Positions 1 to 6,849 are shown, counted from the first letter of the stretch. The stretch is 22,200 bases of DNA from SIG672 sp045580325 (GCA_045580325.1 JAZNNR010000015.1:1-22200); one strand, 5' to 3'. The notes: generated from the sequence alone by a model not told the origin. Translations and numbers: made by a program.

Positions 1-6
1 AAGGAA

Positions 7-31
7 CCGCCGCACGAAAGTGCGGCGGCTT
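7..31 (-). terminator. Intrinsic terminator after the LRR lipoprotein gene
   Basis: A perfect 9-bp stem (CCGCCGCAC / GTGCGGCGG) closes on a GAAA/TTTC tetraloop a few bases past the stop codon at 38-40. Read on the minus strand it is followed by TTCCTT. The U-tract is short, so termination may be moderate. The plus-strand side (CTTGTGTGTTTATTT) is also T-rich, so it may work in both directions. Confidence 0.7.
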
Positions 32-37
32 GTGTGT

Positions 38-1597
38 TTATTTGGTTATTGTTCCGTCGGAGCAGTGGATAGTATAGTTTCCTGTTTCACCATCCCAATT
101 AAAACCTGTTACAATTTCATTCCAATCTGCTTTTGTTCCCGCGTATATTATTTTCATTAAGTTGCTGCAGTTATAGAAGGCTCTATGATCAATTTTCGTA
201 ATGCTATTAGGTATTGATATGCTCATAAGGTTAGTGCATTCGAAGAATGCAGATTCTTCAATAGCAGGAACGCCATCAAGTATTACGATACTAGTAAGAC
301 TTGTACAGTACGAAAACGTATAGGCTCTTATATTGTAACTATCAGGTATCGTAATACTCGTAAGGCTTGTACATTCACGAAACGCCCCTTCTCCAATATT
401 AGTAACACTATCTGGTATTGTTACGTTGTTAAGTCGCGTACATACAGAGAACGCATAATCTCCAATCTCCGTAACACTATTAGGAATAATTACATCAGTA
501 AGATTTCTACATCCATAGAACGTACCTTCGCATATGCTCGTAATGGTGTTTGGTATAGTAATATTTGTAAGATTAGTACAGCCATGAAATGCATCCATAC
601 CTATATGCCTAACACTATCGGGTATGATAATACTCGTAAGGCTTGTGCATCCATAGAATGCATAATTGGATATTTTCGTAACACTGTCAGGAAGAATCAA
701 TTCACTCACTAAAATGTTGTTATCATAAAGATTTTTTGCATAACGAAGCGGGTTAGAGTTATCATAACCATCAAAAGTAATATGACACCACGATGTAATA
801 TCGTTTATGTAAACGCCTGTAAGATTTCTACATTCTTCGAAAGCACATTCTCCTATATTAGTAACACTACTAGGTATCGTAATACTTACAAGACTCGTAC
901 AATTATAGAATGCATAATCATTTATACTCGTTACACCGTCTTCTATAATAACTTCTTTAACGTATGTATTGTTATAAAATATATTACTAGGTAGATATGA
1001 ACCAGCAAATACAATTTTAGAAATACTATTTTCATTAAGAAACGTATTATCATTTGAATTGTAAGGAGAATTATAATAAACCGTGTGCAAATTACTTGCT
1101 TTATAGAAAATTTGAGTTCCTATGCTTGTTACAGACTTGGGAATAGTAATTTCTGTGATTCCTGTACATCCGTAAAATGCACGTGCGTTTATGCTCGTAA
1201 TACTGTCGGGTATAGTTATACTTGTAACATGTGTACAGTCTTTAAACGCCTCGTATGCAATTTCTGATACGGGTAGTTCATTGTATGTACTTGGGATAAT
1301 TATAACCGTATCTGTACAGTTTCCTATACCTGTTACCATATAACTTTTTCCGTCTTCTGATAATTCGTAAGCCAAGCCTTCAGATTCAGAAAGATTGGCA
1401 GTTCCGCACGAACAAAAACCATTAACAAATGTATGGGTATGTTTATCGTTGTTGCCGTTATCGTTTACATCGTTATCATCTGTGATGTCGTCATTTGTAT
1501 CATTTGGCTTCTCTTCCTCGTCGCAGCCGGTCAATACCAGTACACAAGCGAGTAAAACAAGACAAACGAGCCAAAATAGTTTCATTGTCTTTTTCAT
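38..1597 (-). CDS. BspA-like leucine-rich-repeat (LRR_5) surface lipoprotein
   Basis: A secreted, lipid-anchored repeat protein of about 519 aa. The start at 1597 is chosen because it has a Shine-Dalgarno AAGGAG (1606-1611) 8 nt upstream and opens with a lipoprotein signal peptide: MKK, a hydrophobic stretch, then the lipobox LTGC with the lipidated Cys at residue 25. The reading frame stays open 32 codons further upstream, but that part is untranslated leader. After the Cys comes an Asp/Asn-rich linker, then a His/Cys motif (HTHTFVNGFCSCG) often seen at the start of clostridial LRR_5 proteins. About fourteen 22-24 aa repeats follow, of the type AFYGCTSLTSITIPDSVTSIG; one repeat, near the IPDSYNIRAYTF segment, is a residue or so short. 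BspA-type repeats are known as adhesin or surface-binding modules; the ligand here is unknown. It has its own promoter at 1849-1877 and an unusually long structured leader. Confidence 0.9.
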   Translation of the reverse strand: MKKTMKLFWLVCLVLLACVLVLTGCDEEEKPNDTNDDITDDNDVNDNGNNDKHTHTFVNGFCSCGTANLSESEGLAYELSEDGKSYMVTGIGNCTDTVIIIPSTYNELPVSEIAYEAFKDCTHVTSITIPDSITSINARAFYGCTGITEITIPKSVTSIGTQIFYKASNLHTVYYNSPYNSNDNTFLNENSISKIVFAGSYLPSNIFYNNTYVKEVIIEDGVTSINDYAFYNCTSLVSITIPSSVTNIGECAFEECRNLTGVYINDITSWCHITFDGYDNSNPLRYAKNLYDNNILVSELILPDSVTKISNYAFYGCTSLTSIIIPDSVRHIGMDAFHGCTNLTNITIPNTITSICEGTFYGCRNLTDVIIPNSVTEIGDYAFSVCTRLNNVTIPDSVTNIGEGAFRECTSLTSITIPDSYNIRAYTFSYCTSLTSIVILDGVPAIEESAFFECTNLMSISIPNSITKIDHRAFYNCSNLMKIIYAGTKADWNEIVTGFNWDGETGNYTIHCSDGTITK

Positions 1598-1631
1598 TTT
1601 GTTTTCTCCTTGAAAATAAATATTTTCGGTG

Positions 1632-1665
1632 AAAATAAAAAGTGCGCCAACTGAAGTCAGCGCAC
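1632..1665 (-). terminator. Terminator-like hairpin inside the 5' leader of the LRR lipoprotein gene
   Basis: On the minus strand GTGCGCTGAC and GTTGGCGCAC form a 10-bp stem (two G-U pairs) with a TTCA loop, immediately followed by TTTTTATTTT. This has the form of an intrinsic terminator, yet it lies about 35 nt upstream of the start codon and downstream of the gene's promoter. Either it attenuates transcription into the gene or it ends a short independent RNA. A competing pairing exists: TTTTCGGTG (1664-1672) can pair with CACCGAAAA (1623-1631). Confidence 0.7.
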
Positions 1666-1842
1666 CGAAAAACGCAACTCCAATTGTCGCCAAACAAAAC
1701 CAACTACACAGATAAACACCTTATGCAAGTCAGAGGAGCAAACGTTTTTACCTGATTTAGTCTGACCTGCAAAAGGCAAAAGGATACACTACCCCTTATA
1801 AAAATAAGGCGTTCATCCTAAAAATATTTGGTTTTGTTTGGC
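1632..1842 (-). ncRNA. Structured leader RNA / candidate riboswitch or small RNA (class not recognised)
   Basis: The RNA expected from the promoter at 1849-1877 begins near 1842 with GCCAAACAAAACCAA, which is perfectly complementary over 15 nt to 1689-1703 and would form a long closing stem P1. Inside are two more elements: P2, with AGGAT/ATCCT (1815-1819 / 1781-1785) and an internal loop capped by CCTTAT-TTTT-ATAAGG (1794-1809); and P3, CCTTTTGCAGGTCAGA with TCTGACTTGCATAAGG (1761-1776 / 1719-1734), a 16-bp stem with one mismatch, one G-U pair and a 26-nt loop. After P1 comes the terminator-like hairpin at 1642-1665. This is the layout of a riboswitch or attenuator, or of a roughly 210-nt small RNA. 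I compared it from memory with TPP, SAM, c-di-GMP, purine, preQ1, lysine, ZTP, T-box and 6S patterns and matched none. Confidence 0.6.
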
Positions 1843-1848
1843 ACTTTT

Positions 1849-1877
1849 AATATATCACGTTTTCTATGATTTGTCAA
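1849..1877 (-). promoter_or_regulatory. Promoter of the LRR lipoprotein leader
   Basis: Minus strand: -35 TTGACA (1872-1877), 17-bp spacer, -10 TATATT (1849-1854). The predicted transcription start, near 1842, lies about 245 nt before the start codon at 1597 and coincides with the first base of the P1 stem of the leader RNA. Confidence 0.85.
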
Positions 1878-1889
1878 TCCCAAAATAAT

Positions 1890-1929
1890 AAAAAAACAAA
1901 CGGTAACATTCTTTCGAACGTTACCGTTT
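1890..1929 (-). terminator. Intrinsic terminator of tRNA-Arg
   Basis: Minus strand: AAACGGTAACGTT (1917-1929) pairs with AATGTTACCGTTT (1898-1910) across a CGAAAG loop. It is followed by a U-rich tract (1890-1897). It lies six bases after the tRNA 3' end and separates the tRNA from the next promoter. Confidence 0.85.
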
Positions 1930-1935
1930 ATTTCA

Positions 1936-2008
1936 CGCGCCCGGCAGGATTCGAACCTGCGACCTACCGGTTCGTAGCCGGGCACTCTATCCACTGAGCT
2001 ACGGGCGC
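1936..2008 (-). tRNA. tRNA-Arg (anticodon ACG)
   Basis: A 73-nt cloverleaf on the minus strand. The acceptor stem is GCGCCCG/CGGGCGC with discriminator G. The anticodon arm is CCGG-CTACGAA-CCGG, giving anticodon ACG (reads CGN, A34 presumably edited to inosine). The T-arm contains GTTCGAATC. The 3' CCA is not encoded (the next bases are TGA), so it must be added by the CCA-adding enzyme. Confidence 0.96.
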
Positions 2009-2048
2009 GTATTTGTACTAAGCAAGGTCTTGCGTTTCGTACCTCACA

Positions 2049-2077
2049 ATAATACCACAACATTTTCGATTTGTCAA
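2049..2077 (-). promoter_or_regulatory. Promoter of tRNA-Arg
   Basis: Minus strand: -35 TTGACA (2072-2077), 17-bp spacer ending in TGTGG, -10 TATTAT (2049-2054). A 10-bp inverted repeat (TTTTCGATTT, 2063-2072, with AAATCGAAAA, 2083-2092) straddles the -35 box. Confidence 0.88.
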
Positions 2078-2115
2078 TAGCAAAATCGAAAAAAGTTTGT
2101 TTTTTCTGAAAAATC

Positions 2116-3363
2116 TTAGTGTGCGTATATCACTTCTGCCGAGATAAAGGCTTCGTTTCCGCTGTCTATCTCGATTTTTTTGAATTCCTCTTCATTTCCC
2201 GAGTAATACACCGACGTCAGAGCATCACATTCGTAAAATGCGTTTTTGCCGATTTCATTCAGCGTTGCGGGAATTTTTACGCTCTTAACGCTACTGCAGG
2301 CAGAGAATGCAAACGCACCGAGTGTCCTTATATTTTGGGGTAATACCACCTCTTTAAATGAAGCACAGCCCATAAATGCAGAGCTGTCTATTTTGGTTAT
2401 CGAGTCAGGGAGCGTGGGAAATTCAAGCGATCTACAGCCCGAGAAAACGAATGCGTTTATCGCGGTAAGGCTACTCGGAATATTTATAGTCTTAAGCGAA
2501 GAGCAGTCCTTAAAGGCATACGGAGAAATCGAAGTAACGCTTTCGGGAATGTTTATGCTTTCGAGATTTTTACAGCCGTAAAAAGCATAGGTTCCTATCG
2601 AAGAAAGCTCTGACGGCAAGGTTACACTTTTAAGCATCGTATAATTTTTAAACATGTTAGGAGCCACTGTTTTTACCGTAACTTCGTCGAAAACATCGGG
2701 AATGGTAATATTACCCTCGCCCGAGTATTTGCTTCTTATAAATGAAATTACGCCGTTTTCGTTTATACTGAACCAAGGCTCGAGCGCCGAGCAGGAAATG
2801 ATTTTTCCTTCCTTTTCAGAAAACGCAGAATAAATATCTAAAAGAATATCCTTGCTGTTTTTATAATCGGGTATCTCGGAAAAAAGCTCTGCCGCTTTTT
2901 CAAAATTACCGTTCTCATAATGATTTTCGGCGATAGAATATTTTATAGGTGTTACAAGCAAAAGCGATGCGGTGATAATCACGGCAAGAGAAATGAGGAG
3001 CGAAACAGAAATCAGAGCAATACGTTTTACGCGCTTGGGAGTAATTGGAGATGCCATCTCTTCCCTTTCGCGCGCCTCTTGACGCGATGCAAGATATTCA
3101 CAGGACTCCACCTGATCGGCGGCATCTCGGTAGTTCCCAAGCCACTCAAAAATAGCTTTCGCCTCGCGAAGATCTCTTGCGTAAAGAGCAATTCTTTTCT
3201 TGTGAAGAGCCTCAAGATATATTTCGTCTTTTTTAGCTCTGAGCTCGTCTTCGCTCGGAATATCGATGAGATTTTTACATTTCGGGCAAACTGTATTTCC
3301 CTGTGCAGAGTTTTCCTCGGAAATAAAAAGGTTTTTACATTCACTACAATAAATAACAGACAT
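2116..3363 (-). CDS. Zinc-ribbon, single-pass membrane LRR_5 protein
   Basis: A 415-aa protein of unknown role. Visible parts in order: an N-terminal zinc ribbon (C6xxC9 and C26xxC29); a helical segment with a TPR-like signature (about residues 66-95, ending GNYRDAADQVESCEYLA); a positively charged stretch and one membrane helix (about 115-138); a second TPR-like unit just outside (about 148-175, ENGNFEKAAELFSEIPDYKNS); a short linker; then about six or seven LRR_5 repeats of the AFYGCKNLESINIPESVTSI type to the C terminus. The likely topology is zinc ribbon inside, LRR outside. Combined zinc-ribbon/TPR-like/LRR_5 proteins are common in Clostridia and usually unannotated. The ribosome binding site is weak (GGAG about 14 nt upstream, then GGAACC). 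There is no convincing terminator after the stop codon, so some read-through into tRNA-Arg is possible. Confidence 0.88.
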   Translation of the reverse strand: MSVIYCSECKNLFISEENSAQGNTVCPKCKNLIDIPSEDELRAKKDEIYLEALHKKRIALYARDLREAKAIFEWLGNYRDAADQVESCEYLASRQEAREREEMASPITPKRVKRIALISVSLLISLAVIITASLLLVTPIKYSIAENHYENGNFEKAAELFSEIPDYKNSKDILLDIYSAFSEKEGKIISCSALEPWFSINENGVISFIRSKYSGEGNITIPDVFDEVTVKTVAPNMFKNYTMLKSVTLPSELSSIGTYAFYGCKNLESINIPESVTSISPYAFKDCSSLKTINIPSSLTAINAFVFSGCRSLEFPTLPDSITKIDSSAFMGCASFKEVVLPQNIRTLGAFAFSACSSVKSVKIPATLNEIGKNAFYECDALTSVYYSGNEEEFKKIEIDSGNEAFISAEVIYAH

Positions 3364-3420
3364 TTAAGGTTCCGTTTCTCCGACGAATTATTTTTCGACG
3401 GTAACAAGTATTATGTGTAT

Positions 3421-3449
3421 ATTATAACGATATTTTTCGTGTATGTCAA
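3421..3449 (-). promoter_or_regulatory. Promoter of the zinc-ribbon LRR gene
   Basis: Minus strand: -35 TTGACA (3444-3449), 17-bp spacer, -10 TATAAT (3421-3426), a perfect consensus. Expected start is about 50 nt before the start codon at 3363. It is back to back with the rightward queH promoter. Confidence 0.9.
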
Positions 3450-3463
3450 GTACACTACTATAC

Positions 3464-3492
3464 TTGACATTTTTCTAATGGTGGTGTAAAAT
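3464..3492 (+). promoter_or_regulatory. Promoter of the queH-Nudix operon
   Basis: Plus strand: -35 TTGACA (3464-3469), 17-bp spacer, -10 TAAAAT (3487-3492). The transcript would start near 3499, leaving only about 20 nt of leader before the queH start. Confidence 0.85.
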
Positions 3493-3520
3493 ATTACAGT
3501 AAAATATTACTTAGAATGTG

Positions 3521-4147
3521 ATGAATATTATGAACCCGAAAGTAAATTATCAAAAAGAGCTTGAAAAGCTTATAAAAGATATCCCCTCCGACACCAAGCT
3601 GCTTTTACACAGCTGCTGTGCGCCCTGTTCTTCCTACGTTATATCCTATCTTTCAAATTATATGGATATAACGGTATTTTACTACAACCCAAACATAACT
3701 GAGCGCGAAGAATATATGAAGCGTGCAAAAGAACAACAGCGTTTGATAAGCGAAATGCCTACCCTTCACAAAGTCAGCTTTATGGAAGGAGATTATGACG
3801 ATACGTGCTTTTTTGAGGTCGTAAAGGGATATGAAGATTGCCGCGAGGGCGGAGAGCGCTGCAAAATATGTTACCGTCTACGTCTTGACGAAACAGCGAG
3901 AGTTGCAAAGCTCGGCGGATTTGATTATTTTTCTACAACTCTTACGATAAGTCCGCTGAAAAATGCTACCGCTATAAACGAGATCGGATATGAGCTTGCC
4001 GAAAAATATGAGATAAAGTGGCTGCCGTCCGATTTTAAGAAGAATGAGGGATACAAAAGGAGTATTGAGCTCTCAAAAGAATATTCGCTTTACCGTCAGA
4101 ATTATTGCGGCTGCGTATTCTCACTCCGCGACTCAAAAGAACAATAA
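3521..4147 (+). CDS. queH: Epoxyqueuosine reductase QueH
   Basis: QueH (formerly DUF208) is the non-orthologous replacement of QueG. It reduces epoxyqueuosine to queuosine in the wobble base of GUN-decoding tRNAs, using an iron-sulfur cluster. The 208-aa product has the diagnostic cysteines: HSCCAPC at residues 30-36 (C32, C33), the C114xxC117 pair (GERCKICYRLR), and CGC near the C terminus (C196, C198). The segment FSTTLTISPLKN is also typical of the family. The length is normal. The start is uncertain: GTG at 3518, ATG at 3521 and ATG at 3533 share the frame and none has a clear Shine-Dalgarno; 3521 is taken as the first ATG. It is followed after 20 bp by the Nudix gene, probably one operon. 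Confidence 0.93.
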   Translation: MNIMNPKVNYQKELEKLIKDIPSDTKLLLHSCCAPCSSYVISYLSNYMDITVFYYNPNITEREEYMKRAKEQQRLISEMPTLHKVSFMEGDYDDTCFFEVVKGYEDCREGGERCKICYRLRLDETARVAKLGGFDYFSTTLTISPLKNATAINEIGYELAEKYEIKWLPSDFKKNEGYKRSIELSKEYSLYRQNYCGCVFSLRDSKEQ

Positions 4148-4167
4148 AACAGTAAAAGGATTATAAA

Positions 4168-4704
4168 ATGGAAACTAAAGAAAAGACATTAAGCTCAAAC
4201 ACCATATTTGAAGGAAAAGTAATAACGGTTAAAACGCTTTCTGTTCTTCTTCCCAACGGAAACGAAGGATACCGCGAGATCGTCGAGCACAACGGCGGTG
4301 TTTGCGTTCTGCCGCTTACAAGCGATAATAAGATTATATTCGTACGTCAGTTCAGATGTCCTTATCAGGAAGAGATACTCGAAATTCCTGCGGGAAAGCT
4401 CGAAAAGGGTGAAGACCATACTGAAGCCTGGAAACGCGAGCTGAAGGAAGAAACAGGCTGCACGGCGGGCAGTTATGAGTATCTCGGTATAATCTACCCT
4501 ACCCCCGGATATTGCGGAGAAAAGCTCTATCTTTATTTTGCGAGAGATCTTGTAAGAAGCTCACAAAATCTTGACGAGGACGAATTTCTTAACGTTGAAG
4601 AAATCGAAATCGAAAAAGCGCTTGATATGGTAATGAGAGGCGAAATAAAAGATTCCAAAACACAAATTTCGATTCTCAAAGTAGCTAGAATACTCGGAAT
4701 ATAA
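4168..4704 (+). CDS. Nudix hydrolase, ADP-ribose pyrophosphatase type
   Basis: A 178-aa Nudix enzyme of the NudF/ADP-ribose pyrophosphatase group, which splits ADP-ribose into AMP and ribose-5-phosphate with divalent metal. The Nudix box GX5EX7REUXEEXGU is complete at residues 76-98 (G76, E82, R90, E91, E94, E95, G97). Just before it is the subgroup signature VRQFRCPYQEEILEIPAG, and after it YPTPGYCGEKLYLYFA, typical of this subfamily. Start supported by AAAAGGA (4154-4160) 7 nt upstream. It lies 20 bp after queH and is probably co-transcribed from the 3464-3492 promoter. Substrate is inferred from the family; other sugar nucleotides are possible. No clear terminator follows in 4705-4794. Confidence 0.92.
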   Translation: METKEKTLSSNTIFEGKVITVKTLSVLLPNGNEGYREIVEHNGGVCVLPLTSDNKIIFVRQFRCPYQEEILEIPAGKLEKGEDHTEAWKRELKEETGCTAGSYEYLGIIYPTPGYCGEKLYLYFARDLVRSSQNLDEDEFLNVEEIEIEKALDMVMRGEIKDSKTQISILKVARILGI

Positions 4705-4794
4705 AATTACAGTGTCCGAAAATGTTTTTACTCGTATTTATGTAAACTAAACAAAATTATTTAAAAAAAACTATAAAAATTACTTAAATAACTG

Positions 4795-4823
4795 TTGACA
4801 AACCGAGAATATTGTGCTATAAT
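4795..4823 (+). promoter_or_regulatory. Promoter of tRNA-Pro
   Basis: TTGACA (4795-4800), 17-bp spacer, TATAAT (4818-4823), a perfect consensus. The tRNA begins 29 bp after the -10 box. Confidence 0.92.
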
Positions 4824-4852
4824 CTCTATTGTTCCGCGTAAGCGGGCTGTAT

Positions 4853-4928
4853 CTGGGTGTGGCGCAGTTGGTAGCGCGCTACCTTGGGGTGGTAGAGGCC
4901 GCTGGTTCAAGTCCAGTCACTCAGACCA
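4853..4928 (+). tRNA. tRNA-Pro (anticodon GGG), integration target of the island
   Basis: A 76-nt cloverleaf. The acceptor stem CTGGGTG/CACTCAG (one G-U) has the C1-G72 pair usual for bacterial tRNA-Pro, then A73 and an encoded CCA. The D-arm is GCGC-AGTTGGTA-GCGC, the anticodon arm CTACC-TTGGGGT-GGTAG with anticodon GGG followed by G37, and the T-arm GCTGG-TTCAAGT-CCAGT. From base 4884 (the anticodon loop) to A73 at 4925 the sequence is repeated at 14973-15014. The encoded CCA lies beyond the repeat, so it is supplied by the island. Confidence 0.96.
4884..4925 (+). repeat. Left attachment-site copy (attL) within tRNA-Pro
   Basis: 42 bp from the anticodon loop to the discriminator base of tRNA-Pro, identical to 14973-15014. 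This is the left end of the integrated element and keeps the tRNA intact, as expected when a tyrosine integrase uses the 3' part of a tRNA gene as target. Confidence 0.93.
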
Positions 4929-4929
4929 A

Positions 4930-4970
4930 AAATCCGTAGGAATTGTACAAATTCTTGCGGATTTTTCTTT
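4930..4970 (+). terminator. Island-borne terminator behind tRNA-Pro
   Basis: AAATCCGTAGGAATT pairs with AATTCTTGCGGATTT (two G-U pairs) over a GTACA loop, followed by a T-rich tract (4962-4970). It lies just inside the left end and replaces the chromosomal terminator that is now beyond the right repeat (15021-15050). Confidence 0.88.
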
Positions 4971-5049
4971 TGCTTTTTGTGAAAAACGAACAATTTTCGC
5001 CTTTTTACAGATCATGAATCTTTTTCGGTACATACAAAGTACTTACATT

Positions 5050-5071
5050 TGGTAGGTACATGGTAGGTACA
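5050..5071 (+). repeat. Tandem 11-bp repeat at the left end (candidate integrase arm site)
   Basis: TGGTAGGTACA occurs twice in immediate tandem (5050-5060 and 5061-5071). Related GGTACAT and AGTACTT strings lie 10-20 bp upstream. The position, between attL and the integrase gene, fits arm-type integrase binding sites or an operator of the integrase gene. Function is inferred from position only. The rest of 4971-5235 holds no gene. Confidence 0.6.
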
Positions 5072-5128
5072 AGCTTTAAATTCAAATATAGCAGAAAGCC
5101 TTGCAAATAAAGACTTTTTCATTATTCC

Positions 5129-5163
5129 CCCTCTACTTTTCGGAATGGTAGAGGGCTATTTTA
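5129..5163 (+). terminator. Hairpin with T-rich tail upstream of the integrase
   Basis: CCCTCTAC (5129-5136) and GTAGAGGG (5148-5155) form an 8-bp stem with an 11-nt loop, followed by CTATTTTATT. It could end transcription coming from the tRNA side, or attenuate integrase expression. The loop is larger than in typical terminators, so the call is tentative. Confidence 0.45.
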
Positions 5164-5235
5164 TTAGGGAATTTTCGCGGATATATGTTAAAATTTATTA
5201 TACCCTCGGGTAAATAAATTTTAAGGAGAAACTTC

Positions 5236-6420
5236 ATGGCAACTATTGCAAAAAGAAAAAATGGAAAGTATCTCGTACGTATATCTTGTGGAAGAGATAT
5301 TAAGACTGGAAAACAGATCGTTCGCGGAAAGACATTCGCCCCATCTAAACCTAATCTGTCAAAAAGATTATTTGAAAAAGAACTAAACGAATTTATTGAG
5401 GAGTTTACCGAAGAATTACAATTTGAACGCAATCGAAAAAAGCCGGAGAACAAAATTGTTTCCGACTTCGCTAAAGAATACTTGGCAATTCAAAAAAGCA
5501 CTCTCTCCCCTGCCACTTACGTATTTTATGAAAGCATAATAAATCAGCATATACTTCCTATGTTTGGAAGAATGCGCTTGCAGAATATCAAAACATATCA
5601 CGTCCAGGACTTCATATTATATCTCTATTCCATGCCGCGTAGCGATGGAAAAGAAGGACACATATCTCCGTCTACCGTCAAACGATATACCACCGTACTA
5701 CGCTCCATGTTGACATTAGCGTACAAGATGTACTATATGGATGATGATGTCGGATTATCACGCCGTCTGACATTTCCCAAAGAGTATTATCAAGAGGTTG
5801 ACGTATTCACCATCGAAGAAACAAAAACTATCCTTGATGCTGCAAAAAACGAGCCAATCAATATACGATTATTGATTGAACTTGCGATTTTCACGGGCAT
5901 GCGACGAGGCGAAATCGTAGGACTTAAATGGTCTGATATAAATTTTGACAAACAATATCTATCCGTTAAACGAAGCATTTATAAACCCAAGGGCGAAAAG
6001 TCTATTGAGAAAGAGCCAAAGTCACATTCAAGCTTTCGCACGATTGCTATTCCAAACTGCCTATGCGAAACGCTAAAGGAATATAAGAAAAGGCAAGAGG
6101 AGTATTCCCTCTCGCTTAATACTTGGCAAAATCTTAATTATATTTTTACCGATGAAAACGGCAACGTAATGAATCCACAAACACCAACAAAACAATTTTC
6201 ACACTTTCTCTCAAGACACAACATCCGACATCTAAAGTTCCACTGTCTGCGTCACACATCTGCTACTATACTTCTTGCTAATGGATGCGATATTAAAACT
6301 GTATCAGCGCGTCTCGGACATTCAAGCATTGAAACAACAAACATATATGTACACATGCTTGAAAGTGTTGATAAACAGGCAGCTTTAAACTTTGATAACT
6401 TCTACAATAAAACAGTATGA
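5236..6420 (+). CDS. int: Tyrosine site-specific integrase of the island
   Basis: A 394-aa tyrosine recombinase catalysing integration and excision at tRNA-Pro. The N-terminal ~60 residues form an arm-binding (AP2-like) domain (starts KRKNGKYLVRISCG). Residues about 72-170 form the core-binding SAM-like domain. The catalytic domain follows, with the full residue set: R223 (FTGMRRGE), K262 (KEPKSHSS), H336 and R339 (HCLRHT), H362 (LGHSS) and the nucleophile Y371 (NIYVHM). It appears intact and active. The start is set by AAGGAG (5223-5228) 7 nt upstream. It is the first gene inside the left repeat, oriented inward, and ends at the shared terminator at 6568-6601. No clear promoter was seen close upstream. 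The catalytic fold is typical of Tn916/phage-type integrases of Firmicutes. Confidence 0.96.
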   Translation: MATIAKRKNGKYLVRISCGRDIKTGKQIVRGKTFAPSKPNLSKRLFEKELNEFIEEFTEELQFERNRKKPENKIVSDFAKEYLAIQKSTLSPATYVFYESIINQHILPMFGRMRLQNIKTYHVQDFILYLYSMPRSDGKEGHISPSTVKRYTTVLRSMLTLAYKMYYMDDDVGLSRRLTFPKEYYQEVDVFTIEETKTILDAAKNEPINIRLLIELAIFTGMRRGEIVGLKWSDINFDKQYLSVKRSIYKPKGEKSIEKEPKSHSSFRTIAIPNCLCETLKEYKKRQEEYSLSLNTWQNLNYIFTDENGNVMNPQTPTKQFSHFLSRHNIRHLKFHCLRHTSATILLANGCDIKTVSARLGHSSIETTNIYVHMLESVDKQAALNFDNFYNKTV

Positions 6421-6567
6421 ACAATATCACCATTGATATGAAAAGCATATAATCTTTTAATAAATCAATCAAAAGATGAAGGATTTATTGTCGGACATAA
6501 CTGAATGATTCTCATCAAAGCGTTGTATGAATATATTGACAGAAATACTACTAACAGATAACAAAAA

Positions 6568-6608
6568 TTGCCCGGAATCCAACAAATAGGGTTCCGGGTA
6601 ATTAAATC
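6568..6608 (-). terminator. Bidirectional terminator between the integrase and the cargo units
   Basis: TTGCCCGGAATCC (6568-6580) and GGGTTCCGGGTAA (6589-6601) form a 13-bp stem with two G-U pairs and an 8-nt loop. The minus-strand side is followed by ATTTTTGTT, a good U-tract for the cargo transcripts. The plus side (TTAAATCTT) is weaker and would serve the integrase. The 6421-6567 stretch holds nothing else recognisable. Confidence 0.8.
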
Positions 6609-6617
6609 TTGAAAATA

Positions 6618-6809
6618 TCAACGCATTCGACAACGGGCGGCTACCTCTAATCCCTTTTCGCGCCGAGCTTCATTTTCCATTATATCTTTTTTTATTCTAC
6701 GATTAAGTTCATCCACATCCCTTTGTGTAATCTTAATAGGAACTGATTTCGTAGCACTACTCGAAATACGAGTATCTCGGGTAGGAATTCTTTTTACTTG
6801 TAAAAGCAT
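6618..6809 (-). CDS. Small basic protein, 63 aa, unknown function
   Basis: Not recognised. The protein is rich in Arg and Lys, with an S/T-rich N-terminal part and a predicted long helix from about residue 28 (ITQRDVDELNRRIKKDIMENEARREKG). No helix-turn-helix, membrane segment or cysteine pair is evident. That it is a real gene is supported by a perfect promoter (6850-6878), a ribosome binding site AAGAGG (6817-6822) 7 nt before the ATG, and a terminator just after the stop. Position beside the integrase suggests a role in element maintenance (for example an accessory recombination factor) or a small partner of the cargo. Either is inference. Confidence 0.68.
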   Translation of the reverse strand: MLLQVKRIPTRDTRISSSATKSVPIKITQRDVDELNRRIKKDIMENEARREKGLEVAARCRMR

Positions 6810-6849
6810 AACTAAACCTCTTTCTAATTGCTGAACCTAAGAGTTCTAT

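Noticed and set aside
1607..1627. In-frame ENIYFQG, resembling the TEV protease site, upstream of the LRR lipoprotein start
   Set aside because: It is the conceptual translation of untranslated leader: the codons cover the ribosome binding site and precede the real ATG at 1597. No sign of a cloning construct elsewhere.
1818..2063. 81-aa open frame across tRNA-Arg
   Set aside because: Spurious frame through a tRNA gene, its promoter and terminator.
4795..5055. 86-aa open frame across tRNA-Pro
   Set aside because: Runs through the tRNA, its promoter and terminator; no ribosome binding site.
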